DNA of 26,194 nucleotides from a virus: IMG/VR virus record IMGVR_UViG_3300047552_002018, positions 1 through 26,194 of that record; one strand, given 5' to 3'. The position numbers and the translations under genes were made by a program. Numbering within the stretch: the stretch's first letter is position 1; the number at the start of each line of letters is the position of its first letter. This document shows, one piece after another, positions 7,526 to 15,802 of this stretch. The notes beneath the pieces were generated by a model. The model saw nothing but the letters and a program-made list of their open reading frames with translations. It made no database searches and was not told the origin of the DNA.

Positions 7526-8587
7526 TCAGGCCACTTGGGACTTCACTTGTTCAAGCACTTCTTTTGCTCTAGTAAGTATCTTTGCTTTATCGAGGCCACC
7601 ATTATAGACTTTATTTACAAATTCATTAACAATCTGTTCCATCGATACCGCATTAATAGAGATCTTCTTGCGCTCTTTGTCCGTAAATACTGTCTTAAGT
7701 CTTATACTAAGACCTTTTACCAACTTTAAATATCTAGCTGATTCAACATAGGCAACTACTTCAGCTTTAGGTCCAGTAATCTCTACCACATAATGGTCGA
7801 AGTCGTTAGTGAGAGTTTCCCTAAGACGTAGATGAAGTTCATCACTGCTCTTTTCTCCAATGAGCTCATACTTGAAAGAACGCCATGTTGGTAGAGGAGT
7901 TTGATGGAAAATCCACTCAAATGTATCAGTGTCGAAGATGCTGACGCCCTTAATCTGGTTGACATCGGATGCCTCTTGGCTATATGGTGAACCTACATAA
8001 ACGACCTTTCCTAAATTATGCTTCTTGTGAATATGACCAGAGATGATGATGTCCGCACTGATAGTGTTGGCATCGACTCCCTCTAGAGCATTGATAGGAC
8101 CATAATCAGCACCCAAGAACGTCTGATGCGCGACACAGATAGGCTGTGTCTTCTTAGGAAAATGGCTTCCGTCCATGAGATATGGAACAAACGTCATCCC
8201 AAACAGATCTTGTGTCTCATCTACAACGAATAGATTACCAATCCTATTCTTGAATGGTAGCAGGGCGTGATATTTAGAATCTTTAGGCATATATTGATCA
8301 TGATTGCCTTTGAGATACACATAGGGAATGCCTTGATCAACAACAGAGTAAATATGGTTCATGAGCTCATTAAGAATTTCTGAGCGAATTACAGCATGAG
8401 TGTCTAACGCATCACCCAAATTAACAACTAAATCTGGCTTCTGTTCAGTAATGAGTTTATTAATCCAAGTTAAATACTGAGTCGCTAAAGTAAACTTATT
8501 AATACGGAGATGGTTATCTCCAATGAACATTGCTCGCAAAGGATTTTCTCCATTAACTACTACCTGGCGAATGGAGCATGTATACAA
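7526..8587 (-). CDS. SbcD/Mre11/gp47-like recombination nuclease subunit
   Basis: A calcineurin-like phosphoesterase that should pair with the SbcC/gp46-like ATPase encoded at 20115-21866 to process DNA ends. All metal-binding motifs are visible in order: GDNH (D-x-H), NLGDALDTH, LKGNHDQY, CVAHQ and SGHIHKKH. A capping domain of about 120 residues follows, ending in a lysine-rich tail. The start is uncertain. The TTG at 8587 lies in the loop of a 22-bp perfect hairpin whose 5' arm holds GGAG four bases before it. The first ATG, at 8530, would begin directly at the first beta strand (MFIGDNH), as in most relatives, but has no good ribosome-binding site. In T4 the two subunit genes are adjacent; here they are 12 kb apart. 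Confidence 0.88.
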   Translation of the reverse strand: MYTCSIRQVVVNGENPLRAMFIGDNHLRINKFTLATQYLTWINKLITEQKPDLVVNLGDALDTHAVIRSEILNELMNHIYSVVDQGIPYVYLKGNHDQYMPKDSKYHALLPFKNRIGNLFVVDETQDLFGMTFVPYLMDGSHFPKKTQPICVAHQTFLGADYGPINALEGVDANTISADIIISGHIHKKHNLGKVVYVGSPYSQEASDVNQIKGVSIFDTDTFEWIFHQTPLPTWRSFKYELIGEKSSDELHLRLRETLTNDFDHYVVEITGPKAEVVAYVESARYLKLVKGLSIRLKTVFTDKERKKISINAVSMEQIVNEFVNKVYNGGLDKAKILTRAKEVLEQVKSQVA

Positions 8588-8610
8588 TATGCTCCATTCG
8601 CCAGGTAGTA
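8558..8610 (-). repeat. 22-bp perfect inverted repeat with 9-base loop at the gp47-like start
   Basis: Arms at 8558-8579 and 8589-8610 are exact reverse complements around a 9-base loop, ATTGTATAC on the minus strand. The loop contains the TTG start at 8587 and the arm before it contains GGAG. On the minus strand no T-run follows, so a simple intrinsic terminator is unlikely. An RNA hairpin here would hide the ribosome-binding site. A protein-binding palindrome or a processing site is also possible. Confidence 0.85.
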
Positions 8611-8616
8611 TTTATA
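8609..8616 (-). promoter_or_regulatory. T4-late-type TATAAATA promoter candidate
   Basis: Reads TATAAATACTACC on the minus strand, two bases after the TAA stop of the RecA-like gene. T4 late promoters consist of TATAAATA alone, often followed by CT, and need no -35. The start of RNA would fall inside the 5' arm of the long hairpin. The match is exact for eight bases, but an AT-rich 8-mer can occur by chance. Confidence 0.35.
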
Positions 8617-8617
8617 A

Positions 8618-9748
8618 TTAGTCTTCGTTATCAAGGCTGATCCCATCTACTTCTTCATCAATATCCTCAATGACAACTCCCTCAGCATCCACTTTGATCT
8701 CTGTAGAATCCTGGTGAGAAAAACACGCTGCCATGAGTTCATTTTGAACTTCTTGAGAATCAATGATAAACTGCTTCATGTTAGCTTCACCTTTGATAGC
8801 AGGATACTTGCCGAATGCCCACATCATCGCATTAGGCTTACCGGTGGTCTCGCTCACTGGATGGTAAATGAGACCTAGAGTCTTACCTAGCTCAAAAAGT
8901 TCAGCACCAGTATTTATTACCCCGTTGTCATAATGATAGGCGAATTGAGCAACACGAGCTGGTCGCCCTAGACGATTCTTCTTTATCTTGACTCGAATAA
9001 TATGACCCACCTGGTGCGCAGAACCAGAAAGGGCCGTTCCAGATTCTAAAACTCCTGCCTTTGAGTCAAGTTTAGTAATCTCAAGCATCGTATCAGCCGC
9101 ATGCTTAAGAGCGCGACCTTCAGTGATAACATAAGGATTCCTCTTTGCCTTATTGGGGTCAATCTCCATTGTAACCTGTTGGATTAGAAAAGCTAGAAGA
9201 TTGAATTCTGCTACAATTGGAATTATCCACTTGAGAGCTGTTGGAAGATATGAAGCACCAGTTCCACCCATCTTTTGATCAGTGGTCTTCTTCATATTCT
9301 GCTCTTTTGGATACAAGATTGACTTGATGGAGTCGATGGCAAATCCACGAATAGGACAGCCATCTTGTAGCAGAGCCTTCATATCCTTCTTCATGTAATC
9401 GAAGATCTTCTCTGGGTCATTGGTACGACGCAGATATAGACGATCTGGATCTCCTCCGACCTTGACGAACAGCTTGAGATTGAATGAGAATTCAGCATCA
9501 AACCATACGAAGATGGCCTCAGGATCTCGCTTCTGATAATCGGCAATTGCCATCATTACGAGTAGTGATTTGCCAGCGCTCTCTGGTCCATATGGAACAT
9601 ACACCTTTCCTGGTTGGAATCCGCCAATATCGAGAGCCCAATTGAGAGAAGGTGAGCGCGTTGGAAGTACAGCTGGTAGCATATTTTTTAATTCTGACGC
9701 TACCAGTCCAAAATCACTGCTCATCTTAGAAAGCCATTTATTAGCCAT
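8618..9748 (-). CDS. RecA/UvsX-like recombinase
   Basis: An ATP-dependent strand-exchange protein for recombination-dependent replication and repair. Walker A is GPESAGKS (54-61), the catalytic Glu is in WFDAEFSFN (about 86), and Walker B ends at GFAIDS (Asp139). Loop L1 region (DQKMGGTGAS) and L2 region (IQQVTMEIDPNKA) are present. The C-terminus is strongly acidic (DIDEEVDGISLDNED), as in RecA. At 376 residues it is of normal RecA length. The ATG at 9748 overlaps the preceding TAA (TAATG). The protein is flanked by the gp32-like, unknown and gp47-like genes, a coherent recombination cluster. Confidence 0.92.
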   Translation of the reverse strand: MANKWLSKMSSDFGLVASELKNMLPAVLPTRSPSLNWALDIGGFQPGKVYVPYGPESAGKSLLVMMAIADYQKRDPEAIFVWFDAEFSFNLKLFVKVGGDPDRLYLRRTNDPEKIFDYMKKDMKALLQDGCPIRGFAIDSIKSILYPKEQNMKKTTDQKMGGTGASYLPTALKWIIPIVAEFNLLAFLIQQVTMEIDPNKAKRNPYVITEGRALKHAADTMLEITKLDSKAGVLESGTALSGSAHQVGHIIRVKIKKNRLGRPARVAQFAYHYDNGVINTGAELFELGKTLGLIYHPVSETTGKPNAMMWAFGKYPAIKGEANMKQFIIDSQEVQNELMAACFSHQDSTEIKVDAEGVVIEDIDEEVDGISLDNED

Positions 9749-10026
9749 TAGACGATATCCTGAACTTCCGCAAACACGGGACGACCGATCTGAGGAAGGC
9801 GTAAGAAACGAGGGAAACAGTGAGTAACCGCAGTAACTGCCTTACCGTTACGAACACGATTTACATAAAAAACAACGTCTTGTCCTTCAACGGTGACATA
9901 TACTTGATCATTTTTAAGTAACTGTTCACGAAAGAGATTGAATGTTTCATCCCCATCAAATTGTGCAAGATTCAAAGTAACTAGCGTTCCATCTGTATGC
10001 GATGCTTTATTAAATTTAACTTTCAT
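9748..10026 (-). CDS. Unknown 92-residue protein between SSB and RecA
   Basis: No family is recognised. It reads as a small mostly beta protein (TLVTLNLAQF, DQVYVTVEGQDVVFYVNRVR) with one Cys and no membrane segment. The ATG at 10026 has GTGGAGAT upstream and the stop overlaps the RecA start. Close coupling to RecA suggests a replication or recombination accessory role, but that is context only. Confidence 0.8.
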   Translation of the reverse strand: MKVKFNKASHTDGTLVTLNLAQFDGDETFNLFREQLLKNDQVYVTVEGQDVVFYVNRVRNGKAVTAVTHCFPRFLRLPQIGRPVFAEVQDIV

Positions 10027-10047
10027 AGGTTATCTCCACAGGTTATA

Positions 10048-10497
10048 TTACATACCTTCAAAATCGGTCATGTTTGCGTCAGCGTATGTGACTTTTTTAA
10101 GGTCATCATGAGCCTGCTTAAGTTCGCTAACTTTACCCTTAAGCAAGATTACTAAGGCCTCTGTTTGCGCCTTTTGATCCTTAGCCTCAACGACAGCAGG
10201 ATCAATATTCACGTATTGTTTTCGCGCCTCAGACGTATCTTTGATACCCTTGGCATCAAGATATGCTTTAGCATTTTCTAGGTAGGCAATGGACTCAACA
10301 TACTCAAGTTTAGCTTTTGCTTTCGCATCAGCCTTTACTGCTTTAGCATACAAGTTCGTCGCAACATCCTGACCAATAATAAAGTCCCGGAGATAGACGG
10401 GAGTCAGCATCTTTGATACTGATGCTGACTCCTCAATCTTGTTTATGTAAGCAGCGAGTTGAGTAATATCCAGTACCTTTTCAGGTAGGTTACTCAT
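10048..10497 (-). CDS. Unknown helical protein; possible recombination mediator by position
   Basis: A 149-residue, strongly helical protein. It has an Ala/Lys-rich middle (YAKAVKADAKAKAKLEYVES) and a second predicted coiled coil (KAQTEALVILLKGKVSELKQ) near the C-terminus. It sits between the single-strand binding protein and the recombinase. In T4 a small helical mediator of similar size (UvsY, 137 residues) loads UvsX onto gp32-covered DNA. I cannot show sequence similarity to UvsY, so the idea rests on size, helix content and neighbours. The ATG at 10497 follows AAAGGGAT at the end of the SSB gene. Confidence 0.75.
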   Translation of the reverse strand: MSNLPEKVLDITQLAAYINKIEESASVSKMLTPVYLRDFIIGQDVATNLYAKAVKADAKAKAKLEYVESIAYLENAKAYLDAKGIKDTSEARKQYVNIDPAVVEAKDQKAQTEALVILLKGKVSELKQAHDDLKKVTYADANMTDFEGM

Positions 10498-10500
10498 TTA

Positions 10501-11547
10501 TTATCCCTTTAGGATCGCGTCAGCTTGGGCCATAAAATCGTCATCATCCATAACTGGTGCTGACTTCTTTACGACTGCCTTAGGTGTTTCCTCTACTGCG
10601 TCATCGTCGTCTTGGAGCTTAAGAGCGACAGGTGCTTTGCCCGTTGGCTTGGTAACAGTTGACGTTGCCTGAGCCTTCGCATGGCTAGCCGCCTTGACTG
10701 GAACCGCCTCTTCGTCAGCATCGTCTGAATCCAGATCGACCGGAAGGGAGAGATTTGCTTCGGGACAAACTTGATGAAAAGTATCCATATTGGCTTGAAG
10801 TACTTCGTTCACATCATCGTAGGTTGTGCTCTTATAAACAGAGCTCAAGTCATAGGCAAGATTGTCAAAATTCTCTACAATGACATCGGCCAGAGGTGAT
10901 CGATCATCTTGGAACGAAACGGTATTGCCGTTCTTGACCTTATTCTGAACCTTCTCAACCTTATATTCTGTATCGAAACCTTCGCCAGAGCGCTTCACAT
11001 TAAACCATACGCCTGAATCATCATCGGCGCTGTTCAAGGAAGTAGGATCTTGGTTGTAATCACGAATGTAATCGTTCATACAGGCCTTCATATCCTTGTG
11101 AGCAGTTGCCTTTAGCTCTAGAAGGCCAACGACTCCCGCCTTATCAGCAGCGTTGTAAATATATGTGGTCTTAGGTGTAATATCACGTGTAAACTTTGAG
11201 AGACGCTCATACTTTGGATGCTTGCGAACAGCCTTGTCATCCAAACCTCGAGTCTTTAGATCGCCTTCCATCTTAGATAGACGCTCCTTCAACAGATCGA
11301 CATACTCTGTTACAGGACATCGCTTCTCAGTCATCAAAGGAGATGCATAAGGACGGACACGACCACTTGCGGGATCAGTGAGTCCCCAGATAATCTGCCA
11401 CTTTCGATAAGGATAACCGTTTGAATTGTCTCCAAACGGAGGGAGAATGCGGAAGATGTTGCTACCGTTCTTCACCTTGTGACGAATCCACTCCTTAGAG
11501 GTCTTGAGTGAATCCATGTTCAGCTTAATTTTATTATTTGAGTTCAT
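10501..11547 (-). CDS. gp32-like single-stranded DNA-binding protein
   Basis: It coats single-stranded DNA during replication and recombination. The N-terminal half has the pattern of phage gp32-like SSBs: a basic start (SKEWIRHKVKNGSNIFRILP), then an aromatic-rich OB-like region, then GVWFNVKRSGEGFDTEYKVE. The C-terminal 90 residues are a low-complexity linker rich in Ala, Val, Lys and Pro with acidic blocks, ending in the acidic tail DDDDFMAQADAILKG, the partner-docking tail typical of SSBs. Cysteines (two) are too few for the T4 zinc ribbon. The ATG at 11547 has only a weak AAGAG upstream. Gene order SSB, small proteins, RecA supports the call. Confidence 0.8.
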   Translation of the reverse strand: MNSNNKIKLNMDSLKTSKEWIRHKVKNGSNIFRILPPFGDNSNGYPYRKWQIIWGLTDPASGRVRPYASPLMTEKRCPVTEYVDLLKERLSKMEGDLKTRGLDDKAVRKHPKYERLSKFTRDITPKTTYIYNAADKAGVVGLLELKATAHKDMKACMNDYIRDYNQDPTSLNSADDDSGVWFNVKRSGEGFDTEYKVEKVQNKVKNGNTVSFQDDRSPLADVIVENFDNLAYDLSSVYKSTTYDDVNEVLQANMDTFHQVCPEANLSLPVDLDSDDADEEAVPVKAASHAKAQATSTVTKPTGKAPVALKLQDDDDAVEETPKAVVKKSAPVMDDDDFMAQADAILKG

Positions 11548-11596
11548 AGGGTATTTTCTCTTTTTAGTTAGGTTAATTCAAAGGATATCTTCAAAA

Positions 11597-12109
11597 TCAG
11601 CTAGCTGATTCCTCAGATTGCTCCTTGGTAACAGCTGGCTTTCCAACAACTTTCTTGGGCTTTAGGCCTAGAAATTCATCTAGGTCTTTTTCTTCGATCG
11701 CGTCGATACCGTTCCTAAAAAACGGACTGGTATCTCCCCAATCACCGACGTAATAAATCAACTTTGTTCCATTGGGTCGATTCTTTATATTATACTCCAA
11801 AACCTTCTCAAACGTAAGAGGGGATTCCTTTTTTAATAGACGAACCACAATTCGACTTAGATCTTCTTCACTATTAAAAGATAGACCTTCATATTGAGAA
11901 AGAGGGATCTTGAAGACATTAAGATCCACATCGTACTTCTGCCGAATAGAATTCAAAATGTCTCGTAGATGATTAAGACCTGTAAGATTCTTTTTGGCAG
12001 CCTTATGCGCATTATTCCTAATCTGCTCCAAAAAATCTGGTGATTCTAAAACAATCTCACCCTTCCTTAGAGTAGTTGGTGCTGTCTTTACCATTACAAA
12101 CTTTGACAT
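11597..12109 (-). CDS. Unknown 170-residue protein
   Basis: Not recognised. It is mixed alpha/beta with a helical basic N-terminal part (EQIRNNAHKAAKKN), a middle segment LLKKESPLTFEKVLEYN, and a Lys-rich then Ser/Glu-rich tail. No membrane segment or metal motif is visible. The ATG at 12109 has AAAAGGTG upstream, within the end of the small gene before it. It is transcribed between DnaE and SSB, so a replication accessory role is possible. Confidence 0.78.
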   Translation of the reverse strand: MSKFVMVKTAPTTLRKGEIVLESPDFLEQIRNNAHKAAKKNLTGLNHLRDILNSIRQKYDVDLNVFKIPLSQYEGLSFNSEEDLSRIVVRLLKKESPLTFEKVLEYNIKNRPNGTKLIYYVGDWGDTSPFFRNGIDAIEEKDLDEFLGLKPKKVVGKPAVTKEQSEESAS

Positions 12110-12110
12110 A

Positions 12111-12254
12111 TTATTTCACCTTTTCTAGCTTATCGAGCATTAAAGTTTCAATTTTGTCAATAATAACTTGCGATACTTCTGCATTTTTCAGCATAACCAG
12201 TAAGCCAGCTAAAGTTGCAAGATCGTTCATTTTTGTATTTTCTTTCGCCTTCAT
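12111..12254 (-). CDS. Small 47-residue protein
   Basis: An ATG at 12254 with AAAGGAC upstream opens a 47-codon frame ending one base before the next gene's start. The product starts MKAKENTKMNDLATLAGLL and ends in a charged helix (TLMLDKLEKVK). It is helical with a short hydrophobic run, too short to be a sure membrane segment. A GTATAAT box precedes it, at the DnaE stop codon. The function is unknown. Confidence 0.6.
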   Translation of the reverse strand: MKAKENTKMNDLATLAGLLVMLKNAEVSQVIIDKIETLMLDKLEKVK

Positions 12255-12274
12255 ATTTGTCCTTTAATGAAAAT

Positions 12275-12281
12275 ATTATAC
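12275..12281 (-). promoter_or_regulatory. GTATAAT promoter candidate after dnaE
   Basis: Reads TTAGTATAATATTTTC, beginning on the TAG stop codon of the polymerase gene and 21 bases before the small gene's ATG. RNA would start near 12268, just before the AAAGGAC ribosome-binding site. There is no recognisable -35. It could start the transcript for the SSB-RecA-gp47 cluster. Confidence 0.45.
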
Positions 12282-15200
12282 TAATCATTAGATAGGCGCT
12301 GTATTTCATGTATATCTAAGCATACTGGAGTCTTCCAGCCAGGCTTCAATTGGCCCTTAACATAGACAATAGAGTTTTTGGGCCATCCAAAGGCCCTTTT
12401 AGCCTTCCAGTCGACACATTCAATTGTGGCATATCCATCAGAAAGTTGAACTCCTACTTTCGACCATGGACGATTGTTCTTCTTAGAAGTTCCGCTGGTA
12501 AAAGCAGAAGATTCGTAAAGCAAGATAAGACCAACATCTTTATCTGTTTTCCCACAGAAACCCTCAGCGATCTTGATATTAGCAAGAATCGGAACACTTC
12601 CCATAAGAAACGGCACAGCTTCCCTATTAGTAGTCACAAGACTATTCAATTCTAATGAAGCTTCGTCGGTGTGATACTTTTTCACTATTGCCATAATGTC
12701 GGGATCGCTGAGTAATGTCTTATTAAAGACCTTATTTGTTTCTTTTTCTTGCAAGAAGATAGATAATGGATCAAATTGAAATACGTCTTCTTGAAGTTTA
12801 AGAGGCTTCTTGCGCAAACGCTTAAAATCATCAATAAATTTGCGACGACGGGATGGATACTCCAAGACAGACATATCCATCATGTCATCTGCAGCACGAC
12901 CCTTAATTAGAGCAGATATGCCGCCAGTATTACACTTAGCATGGTCAATACGCTCAACAAAATCTTCTAGTGAAGAAAAAGGACCCTTGGCACAGAGTTC
13001 TTGAACTACCTTTGGACCGATCCCTTTGATAACAGATACTGGAGCCACAATACATCCATTCCCATTTTCATCTTGACGAACTTCAAATCTTGAGGATGGG
13101 TGACGAAGTGATGGAGGTCGGACAATGTCTCCTAATTTAGCTACATATTTACGTAGTTTATCTTCTTTAAGATCTAAGTTCAACATCGAAGCCCACCACT
13201 CAAGTGGGTGATGGTGCTTAAGATACATAGTGATATATCCCAATTCACCATAAGCATAAGAGTGTGACCTATTAAATGAATATCTCGAGAAGGCCAATAT
13301 CTGTTGGCAGACTGTTTCAATGGACTCATCGTCCCAACCGCGGTTCCTACACGACGCTCGAATTCTATCAAAGCAATTCATGATGACTTCTTGCTTCTTC
13401 TTTGCGATAGCAGAACGAATGATGTCTGATTCTTCCCAAGAATATCCAGCAATTTCAACTAGAAATCTCATTACAGATTCTTGATAGATAAATACACCGT
13501 TTGTCTCTGAGAGAATCGGGACCAGATCCTCGTGTAGGAAGGTTAGTTCTTTATTGCCATTGCGAACATCCATGTAGTACTGAGCGGCTGTCGAATCCCC
13601 CAAAATTGCGTCCAGCGCACCAGGTCGAGCCAAGGCAGTAAAGTCTGCGAGAGCTTGACGATTGAGCGGACAAAACTCTTGTACCATGCCCTTAATGAGC
13701 TCAGTATTGAACTGAAATGAAGAATCTGTGTCTTTATTGTAAAAGTCCGTGTAGACATCTTTATCTTCAGGTAACCGATAAACGAGTGGGACTCCATTCT
13801 CTTCTTGAAGATAATCTATTCCTTTCGCCTTCATCAATTCAACACAGTCAGAAACTGCAGTAAGCGTTGATAGACCTAGAATGTCTGCTTTAACAAGGCC
13901 AATTTTTTCAACCATTACGGCGTCATATTGGGTGACCTGAATCTTCCCTATATGATCATCATCTAACATCATGGTTGGAACCCGATCCGCAGATAGATCT
14001 AGAGTAGAAATAACAAATGCTGAAGCATGTCGACCCCAGCCACGAACTGTTCCAATTAGCTTATTGACCATGGTCTGAATATCGGGATTTATCTGAAAAA
14101 ATTTTGCCAATGTTTTATTCAACTCTACGACGCCATGGTTATAGTTACCTTCTTGATCAGTATAGCCATACAAGAAGTCGTGTTCATCAACGCCCTGTGG
14201 CGAATCCGGAATAGTCTCGCAGATGGCCATCACTTCTGGATCATTGCCTTTTTTGCCATAGAGAGCGTACATGGCATCCTTGATGGCATTCTTTGTCTTC
14301 ATCTTCTGAAAGGTCGCAATTTGGGCAAAACCGAGTTGGTACTTGTCCTGAAGATACTTCATAATTAGACCACGGGCTCGATCACCAATATCCGCATCGA
14401 TATCTGGAAAGGATCCAGCGCGGATTCGAGCATGAGACAAGAAGCGCTCGAATGGAAGATTAGCCTTGATAGGGTCAAGATGAATAATCTTGAGATAGAA
14501 TGAAATCAGTGAACCGCCGGCAGAACCTCGAGCCAGTCCCTGAAGAATGCCCTGTGATCGAGCATAAGTTCCAATATCCTCATAGACTAAGAAGTAAGGA
14601 ATGAAGTTGAGTTTCTCGTTCTTCATGATGACATCGAGTTCTGTCTTGAATCGCTGAACATACTTGGGATCAGGATTCCATCTTCCATGGGCCTTAATGC
14701 GCTCCATCATGTAATAGTATGTTTGAGCATTATAGTCATCTGGAGCTTTTGCCTGAATATGCTCTGGAATTTGAATCTTTGGAAGGTGATATTCAAACTT
14801 TAAATTAATGCTCTTAGAGCGTTCAAGCGGAATATGTGTATTCTCAATCCACTCAGAAAACCTCTCTTCTGTCATCCACTCTGGACCAAGATGAACTTGA
14901 AGTTTCTGAAACATCTCTTCAGAACGAAGTTGATGATAAGATTCATAGAAATACCAGCCATTAGAATTGCCATTCTTCAGTAGACAATCTTGAATTATCT
15001 TATCTTCAGGAAGAATGAAGTGAGCATCCGTCACAGGAACACATCTGCCGCCATACTTATCAACCATCTTCTTGAGAAAGAGATTGTATCCGCGCTGCTT
15101 ATTATGATCGCATGTACACTCATCAGGTCTGTTCTCAACTGGGAACGCGTCAAAACCACCTGTCTTCTTGTTAAAATCATGGGTGATATCACCAACATGA

Positions 15201-15802
15201 AATTCGATTAGAAGATTGTCGCCAAACAGTTCCTTGTACATGAGGAAACGTTCTTCGGCAAGCTTTTCATCTTTGTCATGCATGATCGCTTGACCAATAC
15301 AACTAACAATACATCCGGTCCCAAACATCAAACCTTCTCTATATTGCTTAATTTGCTCAAATGTTACTCTAGCCTTTATCGAACCAAAATAAGTAACAGT
15401 ATCATTATAAGCTAATGAAGCTAGCTTCATCAGATTGTGATAGCCCTCATCACTACAAGCCCAAGCAGTAATGTGATAATGTCCTTTGTCTTCAGCGTTA
15501 AGTTTAACATAGAGTTCAACACCAGGAATTAAACGGGTGCCGTCTAGAGGATATTCGGGCCTGGGAGGTTCACTAGGATTCTCCTTATTCCAGTCCTTAT
15601 TCTCTTTATTAATATTTTTAATAAGCTCGGGAGTTCGTAAGGCATCATACATGCTAATCGCAGTGCCATGGTCAGTCACTGCTAAACCCGGTGTGCCTGT
15701 TTCTAGGCACCAGCGGACCCATTCTTGGGGAGAAGGAACAGCATCTAGTAATGAATACTTCGAATGACAATGCAACTGTACAGTTTCTTTAAACTTAGAC
15801 AT
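12281..15802 (-). CDS. dnaE: DNA polymerase III alpha subunit (DnaE-type replicase)
   Basis: A complete C-family replicative polymerase of 1173 residues, close to the 1160 of E. coli DnaE. The N-terminal PHP domain has HCHSKYSLLD (11-20), TDHG (43-46), GVELYV (94-99) and TDAH (258-261), so its metal site looks intact and could proofread. The palm has ARGSAGGS (424-431), FPDIDADIG with the catalytic Asp469/Asp471, and the third Asp at about 640 in VKADILGL. The helix-hairpin-helix (IKGIGPKVVQEL) and a C-terminal OB-like domain follow. No separate epsilon exonuclease or clamp is seen in this window. The ATG at 15802 overlaps the end of the preceding nuclease-like gene by 8 bases, with AGGA upstream. 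Confidence 0.95.
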   Translation of the reverse strand: MSKFKETVQLHCHSKYSLLDAVPSPQEWVRWCLETGTPGLAVTDHGTAISMYDALRTPELIKNINKENKDWNKENPSEPPRPEYPLDGTRLIPGVELYVKLNAEDKGHYHITAWACSDEGYHNLMKLASLAYNDTVTYFGSIKARVTFEQIKQYREGLMFGTGCIVSCIGQAIMHDKDEKLAEERFLMYKELFGDNLLIEFHVGDITHDFNKKTGGFDAFPVENRPDECTCDHNKQRGYNLFLKKMVDKYGGRCVPVTDAHFILPEDKIIQDCLLKNGNSNGWYFYESYHQLRSEEMFQKLQVHLGPEWMTEERFSEWIENTHIPLERSKSINLKFEYHLPKIQIPEHIQAKAPDDYNAQTYYYMMERIKAHGRWNPDPKYVQRFKTELDVIMKNEKLNFIPYFLVYEDIGTYARSQGILQGLARGSAGGSLISFYLKIIHLDPIKANLPFERFLSHARIRAGSFPDIDADIGDRARGLIMKYLQDKYQLGFAQIATFQKMKTKNAIKDAMYALYGKKGNDPEVMAICETIPDSPQGVDEHDFLYGYTDQEGNYNHGVVELNKTLAKFFQINPDIQTMVNKLIGTVRGWGRHASAFVISTLDLSADRVPTMMLDDDHIGKIQVTQYDAVMVEKIGLVKADILGLSTLTAVSDCVELMKAKGIDYLQEENGVPLVYRLPEDKDVYTDFYNKDTDSSFQFNTELIKGMVQEFCPLNRQALADFTALARPGALDAILGDSTAAQYYMDVRNGNKELTFLHEDLVPILSETNGVFIYQESVMRFLVEIAGYSWEESDIIRSAIAKKKQEVIMNCFDRIRASCRNRGWDDESIETVCQQILAFSRYSFNRSHSYAYGELGYITMYLKHHHPLEWWASMLNLDLKEDKLRKYVAKLGDIVRPPSLRHPSSRFEVRQDENGNGCIVAPVSVIKGIGPKVVQELCAKGPFSSLEDFVERIDHAKCNTGGISALIKGRAADDMMDMSVLEYPSRRRKFIDDFKRLRKKPLKLQEDVFQFDPLSIFLQEKETNKVFNKTLLSDPDIMAIVKKYHTDEASLELNSLVTTNREAVPFLMGSVPILANIKIAEGFCGKTDKDVGLILLYESSAFTSGTSKKNNRPWSKVGVQLSDGYATIECVDWKAKRAFGWPKNSIVYVKGQLKPGWKTPVCLDIHEIQRLSND

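Noticed and set aside
11789-11795. GTATAAT within the unknown gene at 11597-12109
   Set aside because: It is within coding sequence (EYN codons), far from any gene start, so I do not count it as a promoter.
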